Origin: VXMO01 sp034422835
GTDB lineage: Bacteria > Chloroflexota > Dehalococcoidia > UBA6926
Direction: 5' to 3'
DNA length: 61,874 nucleotides
NCBI GenBank assembly: GCA_034422835.1
Contig: DAOUJJ010000010.1
Coordinates: forward strand, 1-61,874
The translations under genes and the position numbers were made by a program. Positions within the stretch are counted from its first letter, which is position 1, and every line of letters starts with the position of its first letter. Under the pieces are notes generated by a model that saw nothing but the letters and a program-made list of their open reading frames with translations, was not told the DNA's origin and made no database searches. This document shows positions 1 through 8,820 of this stretch, one piece after another.

Positions 1-681
1 ACCATCGCCGACAAGACCTACCAGGTCGGCGTCGACGTGAACGAGTCCTACACCAGCGCCCACGACCAGGGGCTGCCCCGCCTGCCGGAGGTCGACGTCG
101 AGTTCGGCGTCGACGCGGGCGAGGGGCAGTACAAGGTGGCCTACACCCTGGAGGACCTGCCCGACGGCCTCTCCATGGGCACGGACCGCGTCATCCGCGG
201 CGTCCCCACCGAGGCCACCACCGGCGCGGTCACCGTCACCTACACCGCCGCCGTCACCTTCTACGCCGCGCTGGAGGAGGACGAGGACCAGGAGGACCGC
301 GAGGCGCTGGGCACCGCCTCCGCCTCCCTGACCTTCACGGTCACGGTCGCGGCGGCCAACCGGCCGGTGACCTTCGACGCGGAGGCGCAGAAGTTCTTCG
401 CCGCCAGGACCGTCGCCTGGGTCCCCGGCAGCGGATGGCGGAACAACGTCCTCCCGGCGGCGTCCGGCGGCACGGGCACCATCACATACAGCCTGATCAA
501 CAACGACACGGGTGCGCCGCTGGCCGACGGGACCCCCATCACCTTCAACGCCGCCACCCGCACCATCGGGGGTACGCCGTGGCAAGGATCGTCGTACGCC
601 GTCACCTACATCGCCACCGACGAGAACGGCGAGACCGCGCAGGGCCACATCCAGGTCCGGCACGGAGTGGGCGGCCTCTAA
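1..681 (+). CDS. C-terminal fragment of a surface protein with Ig-like (He_PIG-type) domains
   Basis: The reading frame is open from the first base to a TAA at 679-681 (226 codons), so the true start lies outside the window. Two beta-sandwich-like repeats are visible. Each carries the pattern of putative Ig domains, in which a Y-L/S segment precedes a D/N-rich turn and a G-T/V-P step (for example IRGVPTEATT and IGGTPWQG), and the segment ends in VTYTA or VTYIATDENG. Such domains usually occur as tandem repeats in long secreted adhesin-like proteins; the exact role is unknown. There is no C-terminal anchor. Nearly every third codon position is G or C, clearly more than in the genes that follow, which suggests a recently acquired gene, a different expression class, or an assembly join. 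Confidence 0.6.
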   Translation, partial: TIADKTYQVGVDVNESYTSAHDQGLPRLPEVDVEFGVDAGEGQYKVAYTLEDLPDGLSMGTDRVIRGVPTEATTGAVTVTYTAAVTFYAALEEDEDQEDREALGTASASLTFTVTVAAANRPVTFDAEAQKFFAARTVAWVPGSGWRNNVLPAASGGTGTITYSLINNDTGAPLADGTPITFNAATRTIGGTPWQGSSYAVTYIATDENGETAQGHIQVRHGVGGL

Positions 682-697
682 GGACAACCCCCGCCCC

Positions 698-729
<32 letters not shown>

Positions 730-815
730 CGTCCGCTCGCCATCCACCGTTCACCGGGTGTTTTCTCAGGGTCACGAGGGTGCGACGCCCCAAGATGAGA
801 CTCAGGCTGATTCGG

Positions 816-844
816 TTGAGCATGCTTAGGGTGTAGACTTTAAT
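816..844 (+). promoter_or_regulatory. Probable sigma-70-type promoter of the binding-protein gene
   Basis: TTGAGC (816-821) is separated by 17 bases from TTTAAT (839-844). Transcription would begin near 851 and give a leader of about 100 bases before the ATG at 948. Confidence 0.4.
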
Positions 845-947
845 GGCCGCCCCATCAGGGGAAGTAAGGAGAGGCTGCGGCTGACCGTGCCGCCCTTTCT
901 CGAGCTATGTTTCCGTGCCGTGAGAATCGTCGGCAAGGGAGGTAGAG

Positions 948-2126
948 ATGAAGCACCCAATTCTTGTAGTCGTGTTGCTCGTCGTGTCCTGCATGCTGAT
1001 TATCGGGGCTGCGGCGGGGTGTAACGGAGAAGATGAACCGGAGACCTACCGCATCGGCGTTATGGCGTCCCTCACCGGCCCCGGCGAAACGTACGGGAAC
1101 CTCTCCCACCGGGCCATGCAGTTGGCGCTGGAGGAGATCAATGAGGCCGGCGGCATCAATGGCACGCCGCTTGAGTTGATTGCTGAGGACTCCAAGTGCA
1201 ACGCCCAGGACGCAATCACCGCCTACAACAAGCTGACGGACGTGGATGACATCAAGATCATTCTCGGCACGTCGTGCAGCGGGGCCATGCTGGGCGCCGC
1301 GCCGCTGGCCGAAGAAGACGGCGTTGTTCTCTTCTCCTCATCGGCAACCAACCCGGATATCGCAGACGCGGGCGACTATATCTTCCGCACGGCCATCAGT
1401 GACGAAAAACTGGGCATTGAGACGGGCAACCTGCTGTGGGCAGACGGCATCCGAACGCTGGTCACCATCTCCGAGCAAACTGACTACGCCGAAGGTGTGC
1501 GGCGTGGAGTGTCCGAGCGATTCGAAGAGTTGGGCGGAGAGGTCGTCGGCTTCGAACGCTATCAGACGGAGACGCTGGACTTCAGAGCGCAGCTCACCGT
1601 CTTGCGCGGCCTGAATCCGGGCGGGCTGCTGGTGGCGGCGCAGGGCGAAGCCAGCGCAGGCTCAATTCTCAAGCAGGCGCGGGAGATCGGCTATGAAGGC
1701 CCAATCTACAGTGAAGTGGTCACCATCGGGTCGACCTCGCTTGATGTTGCCGGCGAGGCGGCAACGGGCCTCAAGGCCGTGATCGCAGACCTGGACCCGG
1801 CCAATGACATGGGCCGTAGCGTTCTCCAGGCCTTCCGGGCCAGGTACAACTACGTGACGCTCCCCTGGTACCTGGGCTCTGCCTATGACAGCGTGTACAT
1901 CACCGCGGAATGCCTCAAGGAGACAGAGGACGATCAGGACGCGGACGCGTTCCGGGATTGCCTCTATGACGTCACATGGAGCGGCACCATTGGCAATAAC
2001 TACTCATTTGACGACCGTGGCGAGGTCGTCGGCCTCTCCAACGTCGTGATCGAGATTCTCCCGGTTGCCGAGCGAACCGAAGAAAACCAGGGCTATCGCG
2101 TCCTCGGGCCCGCCCCGACCGGATAG
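948..2126 (+). CDS. ABC transporter substrate-binding lipoprotein, branched-chain amino acid (Leu/Ile/Val) type
   Basis: This 392-residue protein is a periplasmic-binding-protein type I (Peripla_BP_6) receptor that would deliver an amino acid, amide or similar small solute to a Liv-type ABC importer. The N-terminus is a lipoprotein signal: hydrophobic residues 4-20, then AAAGC with the lipidated Cys at 25. The mature part begins YRIGVMASLTGPGETYG, the usual first strand and ligand loop, and contains the family stretch NAQDAITAYNKL near residue 85. AAGGGAGGTAGAG just before the ATG is a good ribosome site. The gene stands alone: no permease or ATPase gene lies nearby, so it is an orphan receptor. 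A bidirectional terminator follows. Confidence 0.85.
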   Translation: MKHPILVVVLLVVSCMLIIGAAAGCNGEDEPETYRIGVMASLTGPGETYGNLSHRAMQLALEEINEAGGINGTPLELIAEDSKCNAQDAITAYNKLTDVDDIKIILGTSCSGAMLGAAPLAEEDGVVLFSSSATNPDIADAGDYIFRTAISDEKLGIETGNLLWADGIRTLVTISEQTDYAEGVRRGVSERFEELGGEVVGFERYQTETLDFRAQLTVLRGLNPGGLLVAAQGEASAGSILKQAREIGYEGPIYSEVVTIGSTSLDVAGEAATGLKAVIADLDPANDMGRSVLQAFRARYNYVTLPWYLGSAYDSVYITAECLKETEDDQDADAFRDCLYDVTWSGTIGNNYSFDDRGEVVGLSNVVIEILPVAERTEENQGYRVLGPAPTG

Positions 2127-2149
2127 TCGTCGGGTTCTAGGGAAAAGCA

Positions 2150-2184
2150 GGCGGCGCTCCCTTCAAGGGAGCGCCGCCTTTCCT
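2150..2184. terminator. Bidirectional intrinsic terminator
   Basis: A perfect 12-bp stem (2150-2161 with 2167-2178) encloses the loop TTCAA. It is followed by TTTCCTTTCC on the plus strand and by TGCTTTTCCC on the minus strand. It sits between two convergent genes and can serve both. Confidence 0.85.
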
Positions 2185-2211
2185 TTCCAGTAATTCCCTC
2201 TGCTCAGCCAA

Positions 2212-4419
2212 TCAGGCGTGGGCCTCCTCGGCCTCCACACGAATGTCCGGCAGCCAACTCAGCCAGCCGGGCAGATACCAGTTGCGGGCTCCCAGCATCT
2301 CCATCGTGGCAGGCACGAGAACGGATCGCACCAGCGTTGCGTCAAGCAGGATCGCGACTGAAAGACCGAATCCAACCTGCTGATTGATGATCGTCTGGCC
2401 GGAGGCGAACGCGCCGAAAACGGCAACCATGATGAGAGCCGCGCCCGTGATCAGGCCGGCCGTCTCCCGCAGTCCGAATGCCACCGCCTCACGGTTGTCG
2501 CCCGTCTGATCGAACCGTTCCCGGATACGGCTCAGCAAGAAGACGTGGTAGTCCATCGAGAGGCCGAACAGGATGGAAAACAGGAACAGGGGAATCCATA
2601 TGTCGATGACCGGCGCTTCCTGGAATCCCAGCAAGTCCCTGCCGTAGCCCTTCTGGAAGACTAGGACGAGCAGGCCGTATGCCGTGCCGACGGACAACAG
2701 GTTCATAAAGACTGCCTTGATGGGAATCACGATCGAGCGGAACACCAGCATCAGGATCAGGAAACTCACGCCCAGCACGAACGCGAACACGATGGGCGTA
2801 TAGTGGTCGACAACGTCAAACACCTCAGCCGAGACGGCGGAATTGCCGCCAACAAGCACCTCCGCGTCCACGCCGTCAAATGCAGCCGGAATGTGCGTAT
2901 CCCTGATGGTGTTCACCGCATCGACGGCGGAATGACTCGCAGGCTCGCCCGGAATGACAACTCGCAATAGGCCAAGGTCATTGGCGGGGTTCGGCTCAAG
3001 CAGGGTCGGCAATGGGAATTGGGGGTCGGCCAGCAGCGCGGCCTGGAGCTGCTGCACTGCGCCTATGACGTTCGGATCAGACAGGTCGCCGTCGATAACG
3101 ACTTCCGTCGGATTGACCAGGCCGAATGAAAACTCCTCCTCCATGACAAAGAAGGCCTCTCGGGTCTCCGCCTCTTCGGGAAAGACGTCCACGCCGTTCT
3201 GGCCCGTCTCGATGTCGAAATAGAAGTACGTGGCAACGACCATCGGAGCGCCGACAAGCACGATGCTCAGCACGGGATTGCGCATGACGATGTGGGTGAT
3301 CCGATCCCAGAAGCCGCCCTCGTGGTTCTGCCTTGCTTCGGGCTGAGACCGCCCGAATCTTGGTATGGACAACAGGTTGATCCGATGCCCCATGAGGGCA
3401 AGGACCGCCGGGAGGAGAGTCAGGCTGGCTGCCACGGCAATGATGACGACGAGGATTGCGCCGATGGCGAGCGACTGGAAGAACCCGAACGGGACGATGA
3501 ACATGCCGCAAAGCGCGACAACCACCGTGGCGCCGCTGAACAACACGGTTCGGCCCGCCGTCTCGCCCGCCCTTACCGTCGCGTCAAAAGTGGACAGCCC
3601 TCTCGCCAACTCTTCCCGGAACCGTGAAATGATGATCAGGGAGTAGTCGATGCCCACCGCCAAGCCAATCATGATAATCATCAACTGGACAAAGAAGACC
3701 AGTTCGTAGAACTGTCCGATAATCGCCGCAAGTCCCAGCGCGGTGACGACACAGATAAGTGAAAGACTAATCGGGACGAGCGCGGCAACAACGGCGCCGA
3801 AGAGCAGCACGAGGATAATCAGCGCGACCGGAATGCCGACGCGTTCACCCTGCTGCAGATCCCGCTCGGACAGTTCGTTGAGTTCGAAAGAGATGCTGGC
3901 GTCGCCGACGGTCAGGACACGGAATCCGTCCTTGCCGTTCTCCTCTTTCGCAAGGTCAAGAAGATAGTGAACGTTGCCTTGCGCCTCCTGCAGGTCGCCG
4001 CTCATGATGACCGGAACCAGTGTGGTGCGGCGGTCCTGAGACACAAGGACAGCGGCCTCCAGGGGACTCTGTTGGCTTAGCGCGTAGTAGTTTAGAACCT
4101 CGTCAACCACGTCATCGCCCAACGCCTGGACCTGTCCGGTTAGTGATGTGACGCGCGACTGGAATGCGGAATCATCAACGGTCCGGCTTTCGGACTGGAC
4201 GATGACCATCTCCGTGATCGGTTTCGGTCCACGCATCCGGTCCTCAAGCAGTTTCTCCGCCCGTTGGGATTCGAATCCGCCGCCCAGCTTCAATTCCGTG
4301 GTCAATGCGCTCGACAGGAGCTGCGCGCTGAGACCGATACCGATCACTGCGATTAGTATCCAGACAACAATGGTGACCAGGGGTCTGTGGGCACTGATTC
4401 GTGCGAGTCGTTCCGTCAT
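2212..4419 (-). CDS. MMPL/RND-family membrane exporter
   Basis: The protein has 735 residues from the chosen ATG at 4419, which is preceded by GGAGGAATGCCTAC; an upstream in-frame start lacks this signal. The layout is two MMPL halves: one transmembrane helix (about 15-35), a large outer loop, and a five-helix bundle (about 195-360) with GIDYSLIIISRFRE, then a repeat of the same plan with FGLSMDYHVFLLSRIRE near residue 630. These charged helices carry the proton-relay residues of RND transporters. Family members export lipids, siderophores or drugs; the substrate is unknown here. The next gene on the same strand encodes a DM13 membrane protein, and the two may be co-transcribed. Confidence 0.88.
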   Translation of the reverse strand: MTERLARISAHRPLVTIVVWILIAVIGIGLSAQLLSSALTTELKLGGGFESQRAEKLLEDRMRGPKPITEMVIVQSESRTVDDSAFQSRVTSLTGQVQALGDDVVDEVLNYYALSQQSPLEAAVLVSQDRRTTLVPVIMSGDLQEAQGNVHYLLDLAKEENGKDGFRVLTVGDASISFELNELSERDLQQGERVGIPVALIILVLLFGAVVAALVPISLSLICVVTALGLAAIIGQFYELVFFVQLMIIMIGLAVGIDYSLIIISRFREELARGLSTFDATVRAGETAGRTVLFSGATVVVALCGMFIVPFGFFQSLAIGAILVVIIAVAASLTLLPAVLALMGHRINLLSIPRFGRSQPEARQNHEGGFWDRITHIVMRNPVLSIVLVGAPMVVATYFYFDIETGQNGVDVFPEEAETREAFFVMEEEFSFGLVNPTEVVIDGDLSDPNVIGAVQQLQAALLADPQFPLPTLLEPNPANDLGLLRVVIPGEPASHSAVDAVNTIRDTHIPAAFDGVDAEVLVGGNSAVSAEVFDVVDHYTPIVFAFVLGVSFLILMLVFRSIVIPIKAVFMNLLSVGTAYGLLVLVFQKGYGRDLLGFQEAPVIDIWIPLFLFSILFGLSMDYHVFLLSRIRERFDQTGDNREAVAFGLRETAGLITGAALIMVAVFGAFASGQTIINQQVGFGLSVAILLDATLVRSVLVPATMEMLGARNWYLPGWLSWLPDIRVEAEEAHA

Positions 4420-4530
4420 GTAGGCATTCCTCCACAGGGATTCCAGGCACAACGAACAGGACGCCTTTAATGTGCATCGCCGACTAGCGGTGATGCAAGA
4501 GAGGGAGTGAATGCCGGACGGGCTTTGTGG

Positions 4531-5436
4531 TTATGCGTCGTTCAATGAGGCCACGCTGAATATGACGGAGAACGGCTTGCAGTAGATGACGACGCTGCCC
4601 ATCACAGAAACGTCCACACCGGCGGGAATCGTGTAATTCTGGTCGCCGCGATTCCCTTTGAGCGGGCCGAGATCCACGTAGTTCCCCTGCTTCATTTCAG
4701 AGGGTCGCATGGGATCCGGATGCTCAGAGAGGATGACGTGCAGGGCCGGGCCGTTCGTCACGTTCAGGTCTTCAAGCCGCAGGAGCAGACCGCCCCCGGC
4801 GGCTGAATAGATGGTCGCGTCGCCGCTGCCCCTGTGGAAGCTGTCCGCATCACGGAAACTGCCAACCTTTAGAGCCACGGGCGCACCCTGCTGCTCCACA
4901 ACGGCAGCCATCGCGGGAGCCATCATGTCCGCTGCCTGCCCCATGGTGTCCTCGTCCGTTGCGGCTGCTCCCATCGCCAATCCCCGCACCATATCGGCCA
5001 TCATCTCGCTCTCAACGGCTGTCACGGGCGTGCCCGCCATCACCATGGACGACGCGGTCATCGATGAACCGGACGGCATGTCCTCCACCATCACGGGGTC
5101 ATCCACCATCGCCATGCCCTCCATTACCATCTCGATGTCCTCGCGTTCCATGCCCTCGGGCACAACTGCTTCTGCGGCAAAGGGGAACTCCTCCTCGACG
5201 GTGACGTTGATAAAGAGCGGTGACGCCAGGGACCAGGTAAGGAATAGCCCTATCAGGACGATTGGAGCGCCTCCAATCGCGAATGGCACACGATGCTCCC
5301 ACGCGTAGCGGTGCCATTCTTTCTTCACGACGAGATATGCGAAAGCGGCGCCAATCAGTATTGCGCCGATTGCTATGAAGAACCTGTATTCATAAAGGCT
5401 TGGGAGGGCTTGTTCGAGGTCGCCGAAGGTGGGCAT
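4531..5436 (-). CDS. Membrane protein with Met-rich linker and C-terminal DM13 domain
   Basis: This 301-residue protein starts at 5436 (AAAGGATCG precedes the ATG; an upstream in-frame ATG lacks a clear site). Two hydrophobic segments (about 15-35 and 50-70) anchor it. Residues about 95-165 are unusually rich in Met and Asp (for example MEGMAMVDDPVM). The C-terminal 105 residues match the DM13 (electron-transfer DM13) domain, with GSFRDADSFH, the core GPALHVILSEHPDP, and the conserved single Cys in VVIYCKPFSVIFSVA. In eukaryotes DM13 is proposed to act in redox transfer next to DOMON domains; its bacterial role is unsettled. The Met-rich stretch could bind metal or act as an oxidation buffer, which is inference. 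Confidence 0.7.
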   Translation of the reverse strand: MPTFGDLEQALPSLYEYRFFIAIGAILIGAAFAYLVVKKEWHRYAWEHRVPFAIGGAPIVLIGLFLTWSLASPLFINVTVEEEFPFAAEAVVPEGMEREDIEMVMEGMAMVDDPVMVEDMPSGSSMTASSMVMAGTPVTAVESEMMADMVRGLAMGAAATDEDTMGQAADMMAPAMAAVVEQQGAPVALKVGSFRDADSFHRGSGDATIYSAAGGGLLLRLEDLNVTNGPALHVILSEHPDPMRPSEMKQGNYVDLGPLKGNRGDQNYTIPAGVDVSVMGSVVIYCKPFSVIFSVASLNDA

Positions 5437-5603
5437 TGGATCGATCCTTTCGGTGCGTTGGATTCCTTGATTCCATCCTAGCCTGAAAGACAAAAGACTC
5501 CGACTGTGACCGGCAAGCTGTTGCGCCGCTGTTTTATCATTAAATGGTCGTCAGGGTGACGGCGGGAAGCGCGTGGGAAAGCGGGATGTAGGAGGCCACA
5601 AGT

Positions 5604-7364
5604 ATGGTTGTCGCGTTGCGCCCGGAAACCGGCGAAACCGGTGTTGCGGGTCACACAGAAATCTTTCAGTCTTTGGGCGAGGAGCACCAGAAGAACGTGG
5701 TGCGGTGGGCCCTCGCCAACAGGGCGCGTGTCTCAGAAGAGGCGCGTGTCGCTCTCAACAACGCTCTGATCGGGAATGTCTCCGTTCGCGGTTTCCGTGA
5801 ATCGAACGTGCCGGACGCCCCGGCGATCATGCTGATTCAACCCGTTCAAAACGCGGCTCTCGTTGTCGATGCAATCGCACAGTCCGTGCTGAACGTGTGG
5901 CGCGAGTCGCGGGCGGAATTGCGCGCGATCGTCGAAACAACCGTCAACAATGCAGCCGGAAGCGATGGCTCCATACACGGCGAACCCGGTGAGAATCTAT
6001 CGGCTAGCCTTGCATCGGCGCATCCTCAGTATTCGTCTGACGACGTGAATCTGATGATCACGGTAATGACGAGCGAGCGTTCCATCGTGCAGGACGAGGA
6101 AACGGAACAAGACGGGGGAACGCAGCAACAGGAGGAAGAGCTGGCCGATTCGACGACGGACACGCAGCGCATTTTCGACAACTTTTTCGCTGAACTGCGC
6201 TCCCTGCCGGCGAGCTATCCGGAGTGGGACGGGCCGCTAAGCCGGCTCATGGAAGAGATCGCTGAGCTCAAAGCCAACAAGACCAGGGAAATGGAAGAGG
6301 CGAACGGTCCCGGCGGCCGCATCGCTGAAGTTGTAGACGCCCACGCCGAACTCCTTTCGTTCTTCGAATGGAGCGTGGATGAGAAGCTGCAGAACGCGAC
6401 GGGCCCATGGGACGATGCGGAGTCCGTCGGCACGGCCATCGAGACCCTCGCCGGGATGCTTGAAAGGTACGAGACGGTTCGGGAGCGGGGCGCAACCTAC
6501 AGCGAGGAGGCACGCCGCGCGGCGGAACGCGCCGAACTCCAGGAGAAGATTGTAGAGGCGCTCGCTGCCCTGGAAGAGGCAGCGGTTATGCCGACGCCGA
6601 GCCCCGTCATCGAAGAGATTGTTCCGGTGAATGACACACCCGTAGAGGATGATTCCGAGACGGAGGCGGCCGGGATTGCCGATGTCACGAATGACGTGGA
6701 GAGACAATATCTGCGTGAGTTGGTGGAGGCGCTGCAGAGGGAGAATGCCGACCTGAAGGTCGCGCAGGACGCCGCCCATCAGCAGATCACAGAGTTGAAT
6801 ACCGCTGCCGAAGCGGCGCAGAAGGGTTACCAGGCGCTCAAGCAGGGACGTACCGATCTTCAAGATGAGGCGGAAGTGGCCGTCCGCAAATACGCTGAGG
6901 AGCAGGAGACGCTCGCCGCCCCGCCTGACTTCGGTGACGTGGCTTCCGTTCTGGAGTTCGTCGAGAACCGCTGGCCGAACGAGTTGAGGCTCGCGCTGAA
7001 CAACAACTCGGACCACAAGTTGTATTTCGATCAGCCGAACCAGGTGTACAGCGCCCTGGAGTGGCTGGCCACGACGTACCACAATTCCAGGACAGGCGAA
7101 AAGCCCGTGGGCAACCTGGATGTTTCGCTGTTCACCAGGTGCGGCTGGCGATACCGCCCGTTCCAGCTTGACACTGCGCCCGGCAAGTACCGCTCCGATT
7201 ACCAGACCACCGATGATGGGAACAAGTACGCTCTGGACGAGCATATCGGCCGGGGCACCGGGCGCACGCCGGGGCAGATTCGCGTCGCCTTTGCGTGGGA
7301 TGAGGAGCGGCAGATGGTGGTTGTCGGCTACATCGGCCGCCACCAGCGCCCCAGCGCCACCTAG
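5604..7364 (+). CDS. Orphan coiled-coil protein with a conserved C-terminal globular domain
   Basis: This 586-residue protein follows a strong AGGAGG site. Residues 1-110 look globular and resemble no family I can name. About 155-190 is acidic and Gln-rich, about 200-340 is charged and helical, and about 370-450 is a clear coiled coil starting near LRELVEALQRENADLKVAQD. The last 120 residues form a distinct alpha/beta domain containing ALDEHIGRG and IRVAFAWDEE followed by VVVGYIGRHQ. This pattern recurs at the C-terminus of many unrelated bacterial proteins and suggests a small RelE-like or nucleic-acid-binding fold (recollection, not proof). There is no signal peptide. It is divergent from the DM13 gene and ends at a strong terminator, so it is probably monocistronic. 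Confidence 0.6.
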   Translation: MVVALRPETGETGVAGHTEIFQSLGEEHQKNVVRWALANRARVSEEARVALNNALIGNVSVRGFRESNVPDAPAIMLIQPVQNAALVVDAIAQSVLNVWRESRAELRAIVETTVNNAAGSDGSIHGEPGENLSASLASAHPQYSSDDVNLMITVMTSERSIVQDEETEQDGGTQQQEEELADSTTDTQRIFDNFFAELRSLPASYPEWDGPLSRLMEEIAELKANKTREMEEANGPGGRIAEVVDAHAELLSFFEWSVDEKLQNATGPWDDAESVGTAIETLAGMLERYETVRERGATYSEEARRAAERAELQEKIVEALAALEEAAVMPTPSPVIEEIVPVNDTPVEDDSETEAAGIADVTNDVERQYLRELVEALQRENADLKVAQDAAHQQITELNTAAEAAQKGYQALKQGRTDLQDEAEVAVRKYAEEQETLAAPPDFGDVASVLEFVENRWPNELRLALNNNSDHKLYFDQPNQVYSALEWLATTYHNSRTGEKPVGNLDVSLFTRCGWRYRPFQLDTAPGKYRSDYQTTDDGNKYALDEHIGRGTGRTPGQIRVAFAWDEERQMVVVGYIGRHQRPSAT

Positions 7365-7401
7365 CAGGAAAATCACTTTCCTCCACGGAGGATGAGCGTC
7401 T

Positions 7402-7436
7402 CGGGGGCGGCCCACCGGCCGCCCCCGTGACTTTTT
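7402..7436 (+). terminator. Intrinsic terminator after the coiled-coil gene
   Basis: A perfect 11-bp GC stem (7402-7412 with 7417-7427) with loop CACC is followed by TGACTTTTTGG. Confidence 0.85.
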
Positions 7437-7629
7437 GGCGTGCAAGCCGGAACGCAGCGACTCAACCAATCGAGTCGTTGAAGAATTGTGCGAACTTCGT
7501 GAAAGCTTGCGGCGCGGTCATGGCGGGTTTACCATAAGCCGTCACCTTTTATGTGGGTTTGGTGACATGCGCGGCGCGTCAAGATGCGGCTGCGCACGGT
7601 GAGATGATCTGGGGAGAGGGGATGAGATC

Positions 7630-8760
7630 ATGGATCGGTTGAAGTCACCGTTGACGGATATGCTTGGGATCAAGTACCCGATTCTGCTTGCCGGCATGTC
7701 GCTTGGCATGGATGACCGGATGCCCAGCCCGCCGCGGCTCGCGGCTGCTGTCACGGAGGCAGGCGGCCTGGGCGTGATGGGGTGCGGGAGCCGCAAGCCG
7801 GACACGATCGATCGCTGTATCAAGGAATTCAAGCAGCTTTCCAGCGGCCCATTGGGCATCGACCTCCTGTTGCCCGCCACGATGGCGGAGATGGGTGCGC
7901 AGGATACAAAGGCGATGGTGCGGGAGCGGCTGGAACGTGACCATCCGCAGCACGTCGGCTTCGTCAAGGAATTGATACAGGAGCACAACCTGCCGGATGT
8001 GGCGCTCACGGATGATGACGCGGAGGCAATGTCTCCGGATCTCCTTCGTCGTCAATTTGAAGTTGTTGCCGACCACAACGTGCCGATCTTCGTCGCCGGT
8101 TTGGGCGACCCCGCCATGATCATGGACGTGGCACGGGCGCACGGCATGAAGGTGGGCGGCGTTGTCGGCGCGGTTCGACACGCTCAACGACAGAAGGCGG
8201 CGGGCGTCGACTTCGTGATCGCGCAGGGAACCGAGGCGGGCGGCCACACGGGCAACATCGCGACGTTCCCGCTCGTCCCACAGGTTACAGACACCATGGA
8301 CCCCACCCCCGTGCTCGCTGCGGGCGGCGTGGGCTCCGGTCGGCACATCGCCGCCGCGATGGCCCTCGGCGCACAGGGCGTCTGGGTTGGCTCGGCATTC
8401 CTGGTGGCGGAGGAGAACGCCATTCCGGTGGAACACCAGGAGCAGATTGTCGGCGGTCGATCTGAAGATTTCACGCTGACCAAGTTCAATACCGGCAAGC
8501 AGTCCCGCAGCTACAAGACTCCTGTGAAGGAGGCGTGGGCCGCATCCGGGATCGAGCCTCTTCCGATGCCGCTGCAGGGAATCCTGATGGAGCCGCTGTA
8601 CGCAGGCGCCCGCGCGGCCGGCCGCCTGGACATCGACGCGGCGAGCGCCGGGCAGGTTGGCGGAATGCTCAAGGCGCGCCGACCCGCACGTGAGATTCTT
8701 CTCGACATGGTGAACGAGGCAGAGGAGACCATCGAGCGGATGCAGAACAATCTGCGCTAA
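7630..8760 (+). CDS. NAD(P)H-dependent flavin oxidoreductase, nitronate monooxygenase family (copy 1)
   Basis: A 376-residue FMN-binding TIM barrel of the 2-nitropropane dioxygenase/NMO family. Family marks are the N-terminal YPILLAGMSLGMDD, the phosphate-binding AQGTEAGGHTGN near residue 200, and the glycine-rich VLAAGGVGSGRHIAAA near 235. NMO enzymes oxidise nitronates; many relatives are instead NADH:quinone reductases or enoyl reductases, so the substrate is open. A 60-base gap separates it from a close paralogue in the same direction, which indicates a tandem duplication and probably one transcript. GGGGAGAGGGGATGAG precedes the ATG. Confidence 0.85.
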   Translation: MDRLKSPLTDMLGIKYPILLAGMSLGMDDRMPSPPRLAAAVTEAGGLGVMGCGSRKPDTIDRCIKEFKQLSSGPLGIDLLLPATMAEMGAQDTKAMVRERLERDHPQHVGFVKELIQEHNLPDVALTDDDAEAMSPDLLRRQFEVVADHNVPIFVAGLGDPAMIMDVARAHGMKVGGVVGAVRHAQRQKAAGVDFVIAQGTEAGGHTGNIATFPLVPQVTDTMDPTPVLAAGGVGSGRHIAAAMALGAQGVWVGSAFLVAEENAIPVEHQEQIVGGRSEDFTLTKFNTGKQSRSYKTPVKEAWAASGIEPLPMPLQGILMEPLYAGARAAGRLDIDAASAGQVGGMLKARRPAREILLDMVNEAEETIERMQNNLR

Positions 8761-8820
8761 AAAGACGATCAAACGGAAACAACAACGAAACTGAGGTAAG
8801 AAAGGGATAGGGAGGACACA

